From Oscillospiraceae bacterium (lineage in GTDB: Bacteria > Bacillota > Clostridia > Oscillospirales > CAG-272): a stretch of 32,832 bases of DNA. Under the pieces are notes generated by a model, which had not been told where the DNA came from, did not search any database, and saw nothing but the letters and a program-made list of their open reading frames with translations. The number at the start of each line of letters is the position of its first letter. The first letter of the stretch is position 1. Of the stretch, positions 21,522 through 29,783 are shown piece after piece. The position numbers were made by a program, and so were the translations under genes. Where the stretch lies: contig SVSL01000017.1 of NCBI GenBank assembly GCA_015064315.1, positions 1 to 32,832 of the forward strand. The letters run 5' to 3'.

Positions 21522-21916
21522 GCCGCAAAAAATCCGTCAATGATGAAGAGATAGAACATATCGCATCCGAGGGTAAAGATGGTGGGGAAGATGACGGTGA
21601 GCATCCAGTTGGATTTTCTCACGCGAATCTTGGCATCCTCAATGAAGGCTTCTTTTTCCGCGAGCGACATGGTATCGGGGAGCATTTCGGGGGTGATTCC
21701 CTTTGCCGCAAAGCCGCGATTGTAGATGACGTAGATAAAGCCAAGGACCACGGCAACCGATACGTAAACGTAAAAAATATAGGGGAATTTAGGGGCGATG
21801 AGAAAATAGATTGCCGCAAATGCCGCGCAGTTGAAGAGCATCTGCCAGAACAGCTGCTTTTTTTCGGGGCTGAGCGTCTTTTTCTCGGGGGCGGGAGGAA
21901 GCTTTTTCTTCTTCAT
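21518..21916 (-). CDS. Small hypothetical membrane protein
   Basis: 132 residues from ATG 21916 (MKKKKLPPAPEKK...); an upstream extension would lie inside galK. Three hydrophobic segments (about 25-43, 46-66, 108-128) with a charged helical loop between the second and third. Starts two bases after the galK-like stop and overlaps walJ by 4 bases, so is a coupled member of the operon. No family recognised. Confidence 0.78.
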   Translation of the reverse strand: MKKKKLPPAPEKKTLSPEKKQLFWQMLFNCAAFAAIYFLIAPKFPYIFYVYVSVAVVLGFIYVIYNRGFAAKGITPEMLPDTMSLAEKEAFIEDAKIRVRKSNWMLTVIFPTIFTLGCDMFYLFIIDGFFAA

Positions 21917-21918
21917 GA

Positions 21919-23199
21919 TCAGATCTTCACCGCGCCTACGGGACGGATGCGAAGCACCATGCAACGTCCTTCGCCAAGAACGGCGTCCATACCAAGGCGG
22001 AATTCTTCTACGTAATCAGAGGGAACAAACGCCTGAATGGTTCCCGCAAAGCCGCCGCCGTGCACACGCCATGCGGCTTTCTTGCCTGCCAGCAGCTTTT
22101 CAGCCATGCAGAGTGCAAGGGAAACGCCCTGCTCGTTCACGTTCTTGGTGGTGAATACGTTTTGCAGATAGCAGAAGGAGGAACGCCCCGAAGCAATGAC
22201 GTTTTCAAAGAAGGCGTCAAGATCGCCTGCAAGGAGTGCTTCCTTTTGCTTGGAAACGCGGCGGTTTTCCTCAAAGAAGTGAAGGGCGCGCATAATGGCG
22301 CGATCGCCCAGCTGTTCGCGGAGCGCGGGAATTGCGGCAAGCACCTCTGCCTCGTCGGTCTCGCGAAGCACCTTCTTGCCAAAGTAAGCGGCAACCGATT
22401 TCATTTCCGCGGGGATGGCGGCGTAATCATCGGTGAGGTCGGCGTGGTTTCCGCCGGTGTTGATGATGCAGAGATTGTAGCCTGCGGCGGTGATATCAAA
22501 GTCGATCTGATCGATCACGGGCTTGGTGGGATCGGCAAAGTCAATGGCAATGATGCCGCCAACACCGCACGCCATCTGATCCATCAGACCGCAGGGCTTG
22601 CCAAAGAATTGGTTTTCGGCATACTGAGAGAGCTTTGCGATCTCCACGTTGCTGATTTTGCCCTCGTTGTAGATGTGGTTGAGAATGTTTCCGATCATGT
22701 CCTCAAATGCGGCAGAGGAGGAAATTCCCGAGCCCTTGAGCACGCTGGAGGTGGTGTAAGCGTCAAAGCCGCCTACCTTGTATCCGTCCTTGCGGAAGCC
22801 TGCCGCCATGCCTGCGATCAGCTCATCGGAGTGACCCTTGGGGAATTCACGGGGAGAGGTGAAGGTGCTGATGTCAACGATATCCTCGGGGAAGCCCTCG
22901 CTCTTGACGCGGATCACCGAGCCCTCGGAGGGAGAAGCAACGGCGATGATGTCAAGATCAATGGAAGCGGCAACAACGCAACCGTAGTTGTGGTCGGTAT
23001 GGTTGCCCGAAAGCTCACTGCGGCCTGCCACCGAATAGAGGGCAACCTCACGGTCAGCACCGTAGACGTCCACAAAGGAATCAATGGCGGCGGCGTAGCG
23101 CATCTTTTGTGCGTTGAGTGCGGCTTCGCCGTAAATATATGTAAAGCGTTGGTCAAAGGCACCGCCCAGAACGGCGGCTTTCAATTCAGCAGTTTTCAT
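21919..23199 (-). CDS. GHMP-family galactokinase-like sugar kinase
   Basis: 426 residues with the GHMP kinase layout. N-terminal galactose-binding signature appears as GRSELSGNHTDHN (59-71); canonical galactokinases have G-E-H at the position where this has G-N-H, so the sugar-contacting Glu is Asn here. ATP loop KGSGISSSAA (155-164), catalytic Asp207 in GLMDQM, and the C-terminal WRVHGGGFAGTIQAF (near 389-403) match. This resembles a distinct Clostridia subfamily annotated as galactokinase; a galactose or N-acetylgalactosamine substrate is possible but not settled. First gene of a four-gene operon behind the promoter at 23256-23284. AAAGGA site supports ATG 23199. Confidence 0.85.
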   Translation of the reverse strand: MKTAELKAAVLGGAFDQRFTYIYGEAALNAQKMRYAAAIDSFVDVYGADREVALYSVAGRSELSGNHTDHNYGCVVAASIDLDIIAVASPSEGSVIRVKSEGFPEDIVDISTFTSPREFPKGHSDELIAGMAAGFRKDGYKVGGFDAYTTSSVLKGSGISSSAAFEDMIGNILNHIYNEGKISNVEIAKLSQYAENQFFGKPCGLMDQMACGVGGIIAIDFADPTKPVIDQIDFDITAAGYNLCIINTGGNHADLTDDYAAIPAEMKSVAAYFGKKVLRETDEAEVLAAIPALREQLGDRAIMRALHFFEENRRVSKQKEALLAGDLDAFFENVIASGRSSFCYLQNVFTTKNVNEQGVSLALCMAEKLLAGKKAAWRVHGGGFAGTIQAFVPSDYVEEFRLGMDAVLGEGRCMVLRIRPVGAVKI

Positions 23200-23255
23200 G
23201 ATGTAAAATATCCTTTCTGCGTGGATTTTCGGATCAAAAAATATCCATTCATATT

Positions 23256-23284
23256 ATTATAACACATTTTTTTTCAAGATGCAA
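23256..23284 (-). promoter_or_regulatory. Promoter of the galK-like operon
   Basis: Minus strand: TTGCAT (23279-23284), 17 bp, TATAAT (23256-23261). No clear CRE or other operator in the vicinity. Confidence 0.7.
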
Positions 23285-23291
23285 TGTTTTT

Positions 23292-23337
23292 CCGGAAAAA
23301 AGATTCGATCAAATACAAAAATTGCATTTGATCGAAT
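23292..23337 (-). terminator. Intrinsic terminator after the zinc-ribbon gene
   Basis: 12-bp perfect stem ATTCGATCAAAT / ATTTGATCGAAT (23303-23314 with 23326-23337), loop 11, then on the minus strand CTTTTTTCC. It ends the zinc-ribbon gene, upstream of the galK-like promoter. Confidence 0.88.
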
Positions 23338-23351
23338 GGCTTTTTTATTTT

Positions 23352-23999
23352 TTATTCCAGATAAAGGGCGTCGGAATTGAGGAAGGCGTGGGCGCCCAGA
23401 TTGGAGTCGGTGGGTATGAGTCGGGAAGCACCGCATTTGCGGCAGGTGACCTTCACGCCGTCGTCCAGAATCTCGGCATCATACTGTCTGCCATTGTCAT
23501 TTTCATCGCACTTGCAGTAGATCTTTCCCTCGGCGTCCAGATCGTTGATCACGAACATGACGATCTCAAGGATCTGCGGATCGGTAATGGTTGTTTCATC
23601 CTCGCCGTGAACTGCGTCAAAGTCCTTGATGCCGCTTTTTTCCATCAGATCCAAAAGCTCCAGCTCTCCTCGCGCCAGCTCTCCCTTGACCAGATTGGTT
23701 TCGCCCATGCAGGCGATGTTGATATCGGAATAGGGGCAGGGAAGCACGAACAGCTCCTTTCCAAAGAACAGGGAATTGCTGACGGTAAAGACGTGAGGCT
23801 TTGCGCACACCATGCAGGGAACGGTCAGACGAACCTTGCCGTCCTTGGTATCCACAACGCTCATCTCGCTCTTTCCGCAGGTGCATTTCAGCTTGATCAT
23901 ATCGGCTTTCAGGGCGAAGATATCAACCGCGCTCATAATGCCGGCGCCGCAATGGGGGCAGCGGTAAGCCACTGTGGTTTTTTTGGTTTCAAGTACCAT
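23352..23999 (-). CDS. Hypothetical multi-zinc-ribbon protein
   Basis: 215 residues from ATG 23999 (AAAGGATG eight bases upstream; an ATG nine bases earlier overlaps this site). Paired metal motifs: CPHCG (near 14-18), CTCG (40-43), CMVC (62-65) and CKC...CRKCG (near 161-191), suggesting at least two zinc ribbons. The middle (GELARGELELLDLMEKSGIK) is helical. Recognised only as a Clostridia conserved hypothetical; no enzymatic motif is seen. Monocistronic, with its own terminator (23292-23337). Confidence 0.8.
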   Translation of the reverse strand: MVLETKKTTVAYRCPHCGAGIMSAVDIFALKADMIKLKCTCGKSEMSVVDTKDGKVRLTVPCMVCAKPHVFTVSNSLFFGKELFVLPCPYSDINIACMGETNLVKGELARGELELLDLMEKSGIKDFDAVHGEDETTITDPQILEIVMFVINDLDAEGKIYCKCDENDNGRQYDAEILDDGVKVTCRKCGASRLIPTDSNLGAHAFLNSDALYLE

Positions 24000-24053
24000 T
24001 GTGTTCATCCTTTTCTGAAGTCTGTAATGTCAATACAGTATATTCTATAAGTC

Positions 24054-24087
24054 ACAAAATGGCACGGAAGGATCCATGCCATTTTGT
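24054..24087 (-). terminator. Possible terminator after the foldase-like gene
   Basis: ACAAAATGGCA (24054-24064) pairs perfectly with TGCCATTTTGT (24077-24087) around a 12-base loop. On the minus strand its U-rich stretch lies within the 3' arm rather than after it; the plus strand has a better T-run. Weak but plausible terminator for the gene ending at 24105. Confidence 0.5.
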
Positions 24088-24104
24088 TTTTTATTGTTTT
24101 TGCC

Positions 24105-26492
24105 TTAAGCGGCGGTCTCAGCCTCGGTCTCCACAGGAGTGGGCTTGCCGATCTTGTTCAGAACCTTTTCGTTTACGGTGTAGGGAGCAGCGAGCTCTTC
24201 GATCCACTCCTTCAGCTGTGCGCTGAGCAGAGAGGAGCGAGCGTTCTTTTCCCACTTGATCTCGTGATCTACGTAGTATGCCAGGTAGTAGCCGTCAACG
24301 TCACCCTTGGAGTTCTTCTTTTCGATGATCTTTACGTCGCCATCCTTGCGAGCCTCATCAAACAGCCACGCGGAGAGATCCTTGTTAACGATATCAACGT
24401 TAGCGCGCTCATAGCTTGTAGATGCCTTTACGGTGTTGGTGGAGTCATCGGAGGTCAATGCCGCAAACGCCTCGATCAGCTCGTCTCCGGTCTTGTCCTT
24501 GAGCTGTTCCATAGCTTCCATAGCCATGAGCTCTTTTCCAAACAGGAGATAACCGCCGTTTACAATGCGATCCTTCTGAATGTAAAGCATTTCGCCGTCT
24601 TTGTTGTAGTCGGTGTTCTCAACCGCCATATAAACGGTGTAGGTGGTGGTCTTTTCCTTGGTGGTAGCGTCTTCCTTGGTGGTTTCGATCACAATGGTAT
24701 CGCCGTTCTTTCTTGCGCTTACCCAGCCGTCTCCCTCCTTCAGCTCAAACAGGAACTCCTGATAAGAGCCTTCGGTGGTTTCCTTCAAGAAGGAAGCGGT
24801 GTAGGGCTCGGAGCGGAAGTTTTCGTTCAGCTCCTCATCCAAAGTGTCCAGCAGCGTGCAGAAGAGATCGGTGGAGGTCTTTACGTAAGCGATATCAGCG
24901 GTAGCCTTGGGTGCATCGGACTCAGCGTCAGCGGTAGATGCCTCGGGCTTGGTGAGAGCGCGAACGTAAACCACGTAGTAGTTGTCGTTGTCAACAACCA
25001 GCAGAGTATCGCCGGCCTTTACGTCAGACTCGGTGGAGAATACGTTCTTACGGATGCTTGCGGGAACCTCGATGGTCTCGGTAGTAACAGCCTTTACCTC
25101 GGTAGCGGCTGCATCCTTGAGGAGCTTTTCAACGTCTGCACCGGTAGCCTTGAGAGCATCGCGGAGCTCGTTTGCCTTTTCGGAAGCGGTCTTGTAGGTG
25201 TACTCAACCTTTTCATCGGTGCCGTTGTTGTTGGCGGTGAGAACCTTGAGAAGGGTCTCCATGAACTTGTCGTCGCCCTCGTGAGCTACGCCGTCCTTGA
25301 ACTCATAGAACTTTTCACGAACCAGAGCGGTATCCTTGCCGGCTTCCTTGGAGTAGAAGGAAAGGAGGTAAATGCCGTTTTCTGCGACGACAACGTCAGA
25401 CTCAAACTGCTCGCGCTTGGTGCTGAAGAGCCAGTCCTTCAGAGCCTCGTCCAGCTTTTCATTGTCCTTGGAATACTCGGTGGTGGCAGTGACTCCCAAA
25501 GTAGCCCAAGCGTCGGAGAGTGCGGTACCGGAGCCGTCGTCGGCGTCGGTCTTGTCACCCAGAGTGTTCTTAAGAACGTCGGTAACCTCAACCAACAGGG
25601 TATTCTGGTTGTAGAGGGTCTTGTAATTTTCGTCAAAGAAGATCTTGACTACCAGGTTGTTGAACTCCAGGGGAGTCTTGCAAGCCTTGAGCTGCTCGGA
25701 GAGATCCTTATCCTGGAGCGCGTAGGTCAGGTAGTCGATCTTGTAGAATGCTTCGGGATTCTCTTCGCGGTACTTGTTCAGATCCTCAAGCGTGATCTTT
25801 TCATCCAGTGCCAGCTGCTTCTGCTGTACGTACTTGTTGTAGAGAATGACCAGCTCGGTAGCGGCTCTTACGTCCTTCTCCTTGATACCGGCTCCAACGT
25901 AGTAGCCAAGGAACTTGTCAAGAGAGGTGAAGGCGGTATTGGCACGCATCTGATTGAGCCAGTTTACAACCTCGTCGATCTGTGCCTTTTCCTCATCGGT
26001 CAGGGTTACACCCTCCTTATGAGCCAGGTCACATACGGCAACGTACTGCTTGAGCAGATCCACAACGCCGTCCACGCTGTCGCGCAGATTGTTATGGGTG
26101 CCTGCATACGCCATATCCATTGCGTACTGATCGGCGGTGTAGAAGGAGGTGATTCCGGAGGTGTCCTGAATAATGCCGTACTGCATGTACTGATAGTAGG
26201 TCAGACCGCTTTCATACAGCGATTCCCAGGCAATGAAGGTTGCCATTTGCTGGTTGATGTCAAATTCGCCGCTGTTGCTTTCGATCAGAATACGGTGTCT
26301 GGGGAAAAATCCGGATTCCTGAATTGCCGAAATGATCAAGGGCAACAGAATAACGACGACTACCAGAACGGCAATCACGGAGGTGAGCCAAGAAGGCATA
26401 CCCGATTTCTTTTTGGTTTTGAGATTCTTCGCAGCGGGGTTCGCCAGGCGATCCTGCAGGCTGCGCTCTCTGTTTCTTCTTCCTTTTCCCAT
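24105..26492 (-). CDS. Membrane-anchored SurA/PrsA-like foldase
   Basis: 795 residues from ATG 26492 (AAAGGAA nine bases upstream). Cytoplasmic basic start (MGKGRRNRERSLQDRLANPA...), one transmembrane segment (about 35-56), and a long extracellular part. Residues roughly 60-330 have the helical SurA-N-like pattern (long amphipathic helices, e.g. LTDEEKAQIDEVVNWLNQ), followed by repeated alpha/beta segments with EYSKDNEKLDEALKDWLFST, as in large Clostridia peptidylprolyl-isomerase-like proteins. No canonical parvulin active-site residues were confidently seen, so chaperone rather than isomerase activity is possible. Repeated LLFGKELMAMEAMEQLKDK-type helices near 650-690. Role in secreted-protein folding is inference. 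Confidence 0.65.
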   Translation of the reverse strand: MGKGRRNRERSLQDRLANPAAKNLKTKKKSGMPSWLTSVIAVLVVVVILLPLIISAIQESGFFPRHRILIESNSGEFDINQQMATFIAWESLYESGLTYYQYMQYGIIQDTSGITSFYTADQYAMDMAYAGTHNNLRDSVDGVVDLLKQYVAVCDLAHKEGVTLTDEEKAQIDEVVNWLNQMRANTAFTSLDKFLGYYVGAGIKEKDVRAATELVILYNKYVQQKQLALDEKITLEDLNKYREENPEAFYKIDYLTYALQDKDLSEQLKACKTPLEFNNLVVKIFFDENYKTLYNQNTLLVEVTDVLKNTLGDKTDADDGSGTALSDAWATLGVTATTEYSKDNEKLDEALKDWLFSTKREQFESDVVVAENGIYLLSFYSKEAGKDTALVREKFYEFKDGVAHEGDDKFMETLLKVLTANNNGTDEKVEYTYKTASEKANELRDALKATGADVEKLLKDAAATEVKAVTTETIEVPASIRKNVFSTESDVKAGDTLLVVDNDNYYVVYVRALTKPEASTADAESDAPKATADIAYVKTSTDLFCTLLDTLDEELNENFRSEPYTASFLKETTEGSYQEFLFELKEGDGWVSARKNGDTIVIETTKEDATTKEKTTTYTVYMAVENTDYNKDGEMLYIQKDRIVNGGYLLFGKELMAMEAMEQLKDKTGDELIEAFAALTSDDSTNTVKASTSYERANVDIVNKDLSAWLFDEARKDGDVKIIEKKNSKGDVDGYYLAYYVDHEIKWEKNARSSLLSAQLKEWIEELAAPYTVNEKVLNKIGKPTPVETEAETAA

Positions 26493-26657
26493 GGTAGGGG
26501 ATTCCTTTCTGTGGTATGAATTTTCTTTTACGGAGTATCCGTAAACACACAATCCTTATTATAGCTTTTGTGTGTGAAATGCTTATGTCACGAATATGAA
26601 CAAATACAAAACTTTTACTGAAAATATCAAAAAATCTTCATTTATTGACCGTTTTTT

Positions 26658-28349
26658 TCAAATATCCATGATGACGGGCAGGATCATGGGCTTGCGCTTG
26701 GTCTTGGCATACAGGTACTTGGTCAGATCGTCCTTGACCTGCTTTTTGATCTGCATACGGTCGGCGGGACCTCTGGATTCCAGCACGTCCATGAGCGCGT
26801 CGTAGGCGATCTGTCGGGCTTCCTCCATCAGCTCCTCTGCCTCTCTGACGTAAACGAAGCCGCGGGAGACGATATCGGGACCCGAGAGCAGGAGCTTTTC
26901 GTGCAGGTCCACGGTGGCAACAACAACGATCAAGCCGTCCTGTGCCAGATGTCTGCGGTCACGCAGAACGATGTTGCCCACGTCACCGATTCCGTAGCCG
27001 TCGATCAGGACCTTTCCCGCAGGCACGGTGCCGATAAAGCGCGCACCGGCGGTGTCGATCTCCAGCACCTTACCGATCTCGGAGAGAAAGATGTTTTTCT
27101 CCTTCATTCCCATATATTTTGCCAGCTCGCGGTTTGCCGCAAGGTGGCGGCTTTCGCCGTGAATGGGCATGAAATACTTGGGCTTGATGAGCGCCTGCAT
27201 CAGCTTGAGCTCCTCCTGACAGGCGTGTCCCGAAACGTGAACCTCCACCACGGCGTCGTGGAGAACCTCCACCTCGTTTTTGGAAAGCTCGTTGATGATG
27301 CGTCCCACCAGCTTTTCGTTGCCGGGGATGGCGCTGGCGGAGAGCACCACCAGATCGTTGGCGTCCAGCATTACCTGAGAGTGGTCGGAAAACGCCATGC
27401 GGTAGAGTGCCGACATGGGCTCGCCCTGGCTACCTGTGGTGATCAGCGTGAGCTCGCCGGGCTTGTAGCGTCTGATATCGTTCAGATCCACCAGAACTCC
27501 CGAGGGGATCTTCATGTATCCCAGCTCGGTGGCGGCGCTGACGATATTGAGCATACTGCGTCCCGTAATGGCGACCTTGCGCTTGTGGCGGATGCTGGTG
27601 TCAATGATCTGCTGTACGCGGTGTACGTTGGAGGAGAAGGTGGCAATGATAATACGCTTCTTTTCGTGGGTGGAGAAGATATACTCCAGAGAAGCGCCCA
27701 CCTTTTTCTCGGAGGGGGTGTGACCGGGACGCTCGGCGTTGGTGGACTCGCAGAGAAGCATCATAACGCCCTCCCGTCCGATCTCTCCAAGGCGTACAAT
27801 ATCCATCATCTCTCCGTCAATGGGGGAGGTGTCCAGCTTGAAGTCACCCGTGTGAACGATGGTTCCCAGGGGCGTGCGGATGGCAAGGGCGCAGGCGTCG
27901 GCGATGGAGTGGTTGACGTGGATGAATTCCACCTCAAAGGAGCCCAGCTTGATGCGATCTCCCGCATTCACGGTTCGCAGATCGGGGTTCCACGGCAGAA
28001 GGTGCTCCTGCAGCTTGTTGCGGATGATTCCCAAGGTCAGCGGCGTGCCGAAGATGGGGGGATTGACGGTGCGGAGCAAATAGGGAATGGCGCCGATGTG
28101 ATCCTCGTGACCGTGGGTCAGAAGAACACCCTGCAGCTTATCACTGTTCGCCTCCAGATAGGCAAAATCAGGGATCACCAGATCAATGCCGGGCATATCC
28201 TCATCGGGGAAGCCGATGCCGCAATCGATGACGATCATTTCATTCTCGTACTCAATGGCGGTCATGTTTTTGCCGACCTCACCCAAGCCACCCAAGGGAA
28301 TAATGCGTACCTTACCCGTAGGTTTTACTTTCTTTTGTTTTTTTGGCAT
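26658..28349 (-). CDS. rnj: Ribonuclease J
   Basis: 563 residues from ATG 28349 (AAAGGAA upstream; a 43-codon upstream extension is in the leader). Metallo-beta-lactamase/beta-CASP RNase with 5'-3' exo- and endonuclease activity in mRNA decay and rRNA maturation. HGHEDH motif (79-84: His79, His81, Asp83, His84) binds two zinc ions; further VHTGDFKLD (about 163-171), beta-CASP block SNVHRVQQI and the C-terminal HVSGHA motif are present. Followed by the foldase-like gene 165 bases downstream. Its own mRNA has a long structured leader (see 28350-28564). Confidence 0.96.
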   Translation of the reverse strand: MPKKQKKVKPTGKVRIIPLGGLGEVGKNMTAIEYENEMIVIDCGIGFPDEDMPGIDLVIPDFAYLEANSDKLQGVLLTHGHEDHIGAIPYLLRTVNPPIFGTPLTLGIIRNKLQEHLLPWNPDLRTVNAGDRIKLGSFEVEFIHVNHSIADACALAIRTPLGTIVHTGDFKLDTSPIDGEMMDIVRLGEIGREGVMMLLCESTNAERPGHTPSEKKVGASLEYIFSTHEKKRIIIATFSSNVHRVQQIIDTSIRHKRKVAITGRSMLNIVSAATELGYMKIPSGVLVDLNDIRRYKPGELTLITTGSQGEPMSALYRMAFSDHSQVMLDANDLVVLSASAIPGNEKLVGRIINELSKNEVEVLHDAVVEVHVSGHACQEELKLMQALIKPKYFMPIHGESRHLAANRELAKYMGMKEKNIFLSEIGKVLEIDTAGARFIGTVPAGKVLIDGYGIGDVGNIVLRDRRHLAQDGLIVVVATVDLHEKLLLSGPDIVSRGFVYVREAEELMEEARQIAYDALMDVLESRGPADRMQIKKQVKDDLTKYLYAKTKRKPMILPVIMDI

Positions 28350-28564
28350 TCTGAATTCCTTTCTTTCAAAAATGGGGGATGTAACCGAAGGGCTTGCCAA
28401 GGACGGCAGAAAAAGCCGTAGTCCTTCCGTGGGAAAGACTGCAAGCCAAAACCGACCTCCTCCTCGGGGACCACGCACGTCCCGGAGTCAGCGGTCTGAT
28501 ATGATATTCGCAAAGGCATCGGAGGCTTGTCGCAAAGCACCGATGCAAAACGGTCTCATATAAC
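28350..28564 (-). promoter_or_regulatory. Structured ~215-nt 5' leader of RNase J mRNA
   Basis: No coding frame with a ribosome-binding site is present. Hairpins seen: GCATCGG / CCGATGC (28516-28522 with 28540-28546); ACGGC / GCCGT extended by AAGG/CCTT with a bulge (28399-28426); GGGAC / GTCCC in the middle (about 28457-28473). The leader starts at the promoter 28571-28599. It could be an autoregulatory target of RNase J or another regulatory RNA; no known riboswitch consensus was recognised. Confidence 0.55.
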
Positions 28565-28570
28565 GCGTTT

Positions 28571-28599
28571 ATTATACTATACAATCGCCGAAAAGTCAA
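28571..28599 (-). promoter_or_regulatory. RNase J promoter
   Basis: Minus strand: TTGACT (28594-28599), 17 bp, TATAAT (28571-28576). Confidence 0.8.
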
Positions 28600-28659
28600 T
28601 AGCGTGATGAAAAATTGCCCGATTTTTCAAAAAATGCACATCCGTTCTGCAAAAAAGCA

Positions 28660-28932
28660 TCAAAAAAGCAGGAAGCAAAGCGCGAGCGCGCAGATGCCGC
28701 CGCAGAGGATTCCCGCCAGAAACCACAAAAGAAAATGCTTGCTTTTCTTTTTTTGCGGTGACTGATAAGAAAGGGTGCTTTCCTCCAGAATGCGGTTGGC
28801 TTCCTTGAGAATATCGGTTTTTTTATGCTTTTGAGATTCGATCTCCCGCCTCAAAACAAAGTACGCCTCATCAAAATAGGGGCTGCTTTGGGTTCTCACC
28901 ACGATCAGCTGTTTTTGCGCACCTTTGATCAT
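28660..28932 (-). CDS. Small tail-anchored hypothetical protein
   Basis: 90 residues from ATG 28932 (GGAGGAAAAA site; a 14-codon upstream extension lacks one). N-terminal cytoplasmic part (MIKGAQKQLIVVRTQSSPYF, then DEAYFVLRREIES) and a single C-terminal transmembrane segment (about 68-90). The N-terminus matches a Clostridia conserved hypothetical seen next to abrB/spoVT-type genes, as here (divergent). Function unknown. Confidence 0.75.
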   Translation of the reverse strand: MIKGAQKQLIVVRTQSSPYFDEAYFVLRREIESQKHKKTDILKEANRILEESTLSYQSPQKKKSKHFLLWFLAGILCGGICALALCFLLF

Positions 28933-29096
28933 TCTTTTTCCTCCGATCCTTTTCGTCGGATTAGTATTTGCCAAGCTTTTCGTACAAAAAACAGCATTTT
29001 ACGGAAAAACAAAAAATTCTCAGGGAGATTTTTTCGCGTGTCATTTTTTGTCGGAAAGTTTTTTGCGGATTTGACAAAATTTTCCAAAATTAGCTA

Positions 29097-29125
29097 TTGA
29101 CATCCATAAAGAAATCGATTATAAT
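29097..29125 (+). promoter_or_regulatory. Promoter for abrB/spoVT-type gene
   Basis: TTGACA (29097-29102), 17 bp, TATAAT (29120-29125): perfect consensus. Confidence 0.85.
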
Positions 29126-29206
29126 ATTTTACGCAGATGAAAAAACGACTCTTTTGTCGTATCCTAAAAATAAATGCAATATCAAAGGGAAAAAGGGAGA
29201 AACAAG

Positions 29207-29452
29207 ATGAAATCAACAGGCATGGTTCGTAAGGTAGATGAATTGGGAAGAATCGTTCTTCCCGCGGAGATCCGTCAGAGCATGGATATTCAGGTGAGAG
29301 ATTCGCTTGAGATCTTCACCGATGAAAATCGCATCGTTTTGCAAAAATATCATCCCGGCTGTATCTTTTGCAAGAACGTGGATCGCATTGTGAGCTTTCA
29401 GGACAAGCGCATCTGCGCCGATTGCCTGGAGCAGCTGAAAAAGCAGTTCTGA
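29207..29452 (+). CDS. AbrB/SpoVT-family transition-state regulator
   Basis: 81 residues from ATG 29207 (AAAGGGAGA upstream; an ATG 11 codons earlier lacks a site). N-terminal swapped-hairpin AbrB domain: STGMVRKVDELGRIVLPAEI with the DELGRI core, then MDIQVRDSLEIF. C-terminal CIFCKN...ICADC (near 52-55 and 70-73) gives a zinc-binding dimer tail found in Clostridia AbrB versions. Global regulators of this family control stationary-phase and sporulation genes; the target set here is unknown. Ends at a strong terminator. Confidence 0.93.
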   Translation: MKSTGMVRKVDELGRIVLPAEIRQSMDIQVRDSLEIFTDENRIVLQKYHPGCIFCKNVDRIVSFQDKRICADCLEQLKKQF

Positions 29453-29529
29453 AATTACTGTATGCGTTTTTACGGACGTTTATGACGGGAATCCCCACAG
29501 CTTGAAAAAGCATGATCCCATAAACAGCG

Positions 29530-29559
29530 AGAGCCGCGCGTTTGCGCGGCTCTCTTTTT
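29530..29559 (+). terminator. Intrinsic terminator after abrB/spoVT-type gene
   Basis: AGAGCCGCGC / GCGCGGCTCT (29530-29539, 29544-29553), GTTT loop, then CTTTTTG. Confidence 0.9.
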
Positions 29560-29572
29560 GGGTTATCGGGAA

Positions 29573-29662
29573 TCAGTTGCAGCAGCAGGAAATCAAAAGA
29601 ATGGCAATGATGATCAGCCAGATCCAGTTGTCATCGAACAGATTGCAGAAGCAGTTATTCAT
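29573..29662 (-). CDS. 29-residue Cys-rich membrane peptide
   Basis: A 29-residue frame, MNNCFCNLFDDNWIWLIIIA then ILLISCCCN, with AAGGAGG eight bases upstream. One hydrophobic segment (about 13-25) flanked by Cys residues (CFC, CCC). It resembles the very short Cys-rich, YjcZ-like sporulation peptides of Clostridia. No neighbour overlaps it, and the site and spacing are good, so it is likely real despite its length. Function unknown. Confidence 0.72.
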   Translation of the reverse strand: MNNCFCNLFDDNWIWLIIIAILLISCCCN

Positions 29663-29783
29663 GATCGTTCCTCCTTGATGATCTGAGAGTCGGCAGGCGT
29701 CGATTTTTGCCCGTCTCCCGCTCTCTGTTATCATTTTATGCCGGGGAAGGAGGTTTGTGATAGAATGCTGTCGAATTTTTTGA

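Noticed and set aside
24084..26519. 811-residue open frame antisense to the foldase-like gene
   Set aside because: Low-complexity Val/Leu/Gly-rich translation typical of an antisense shadow; the minus-strand gene has a signal anchor and ribosome-binding site.
26901..28421. 506-residue open frame antisense to RNase J
   Set aside because: RNase J motifs are clear on the minus strand; the plus frame has no start signal.
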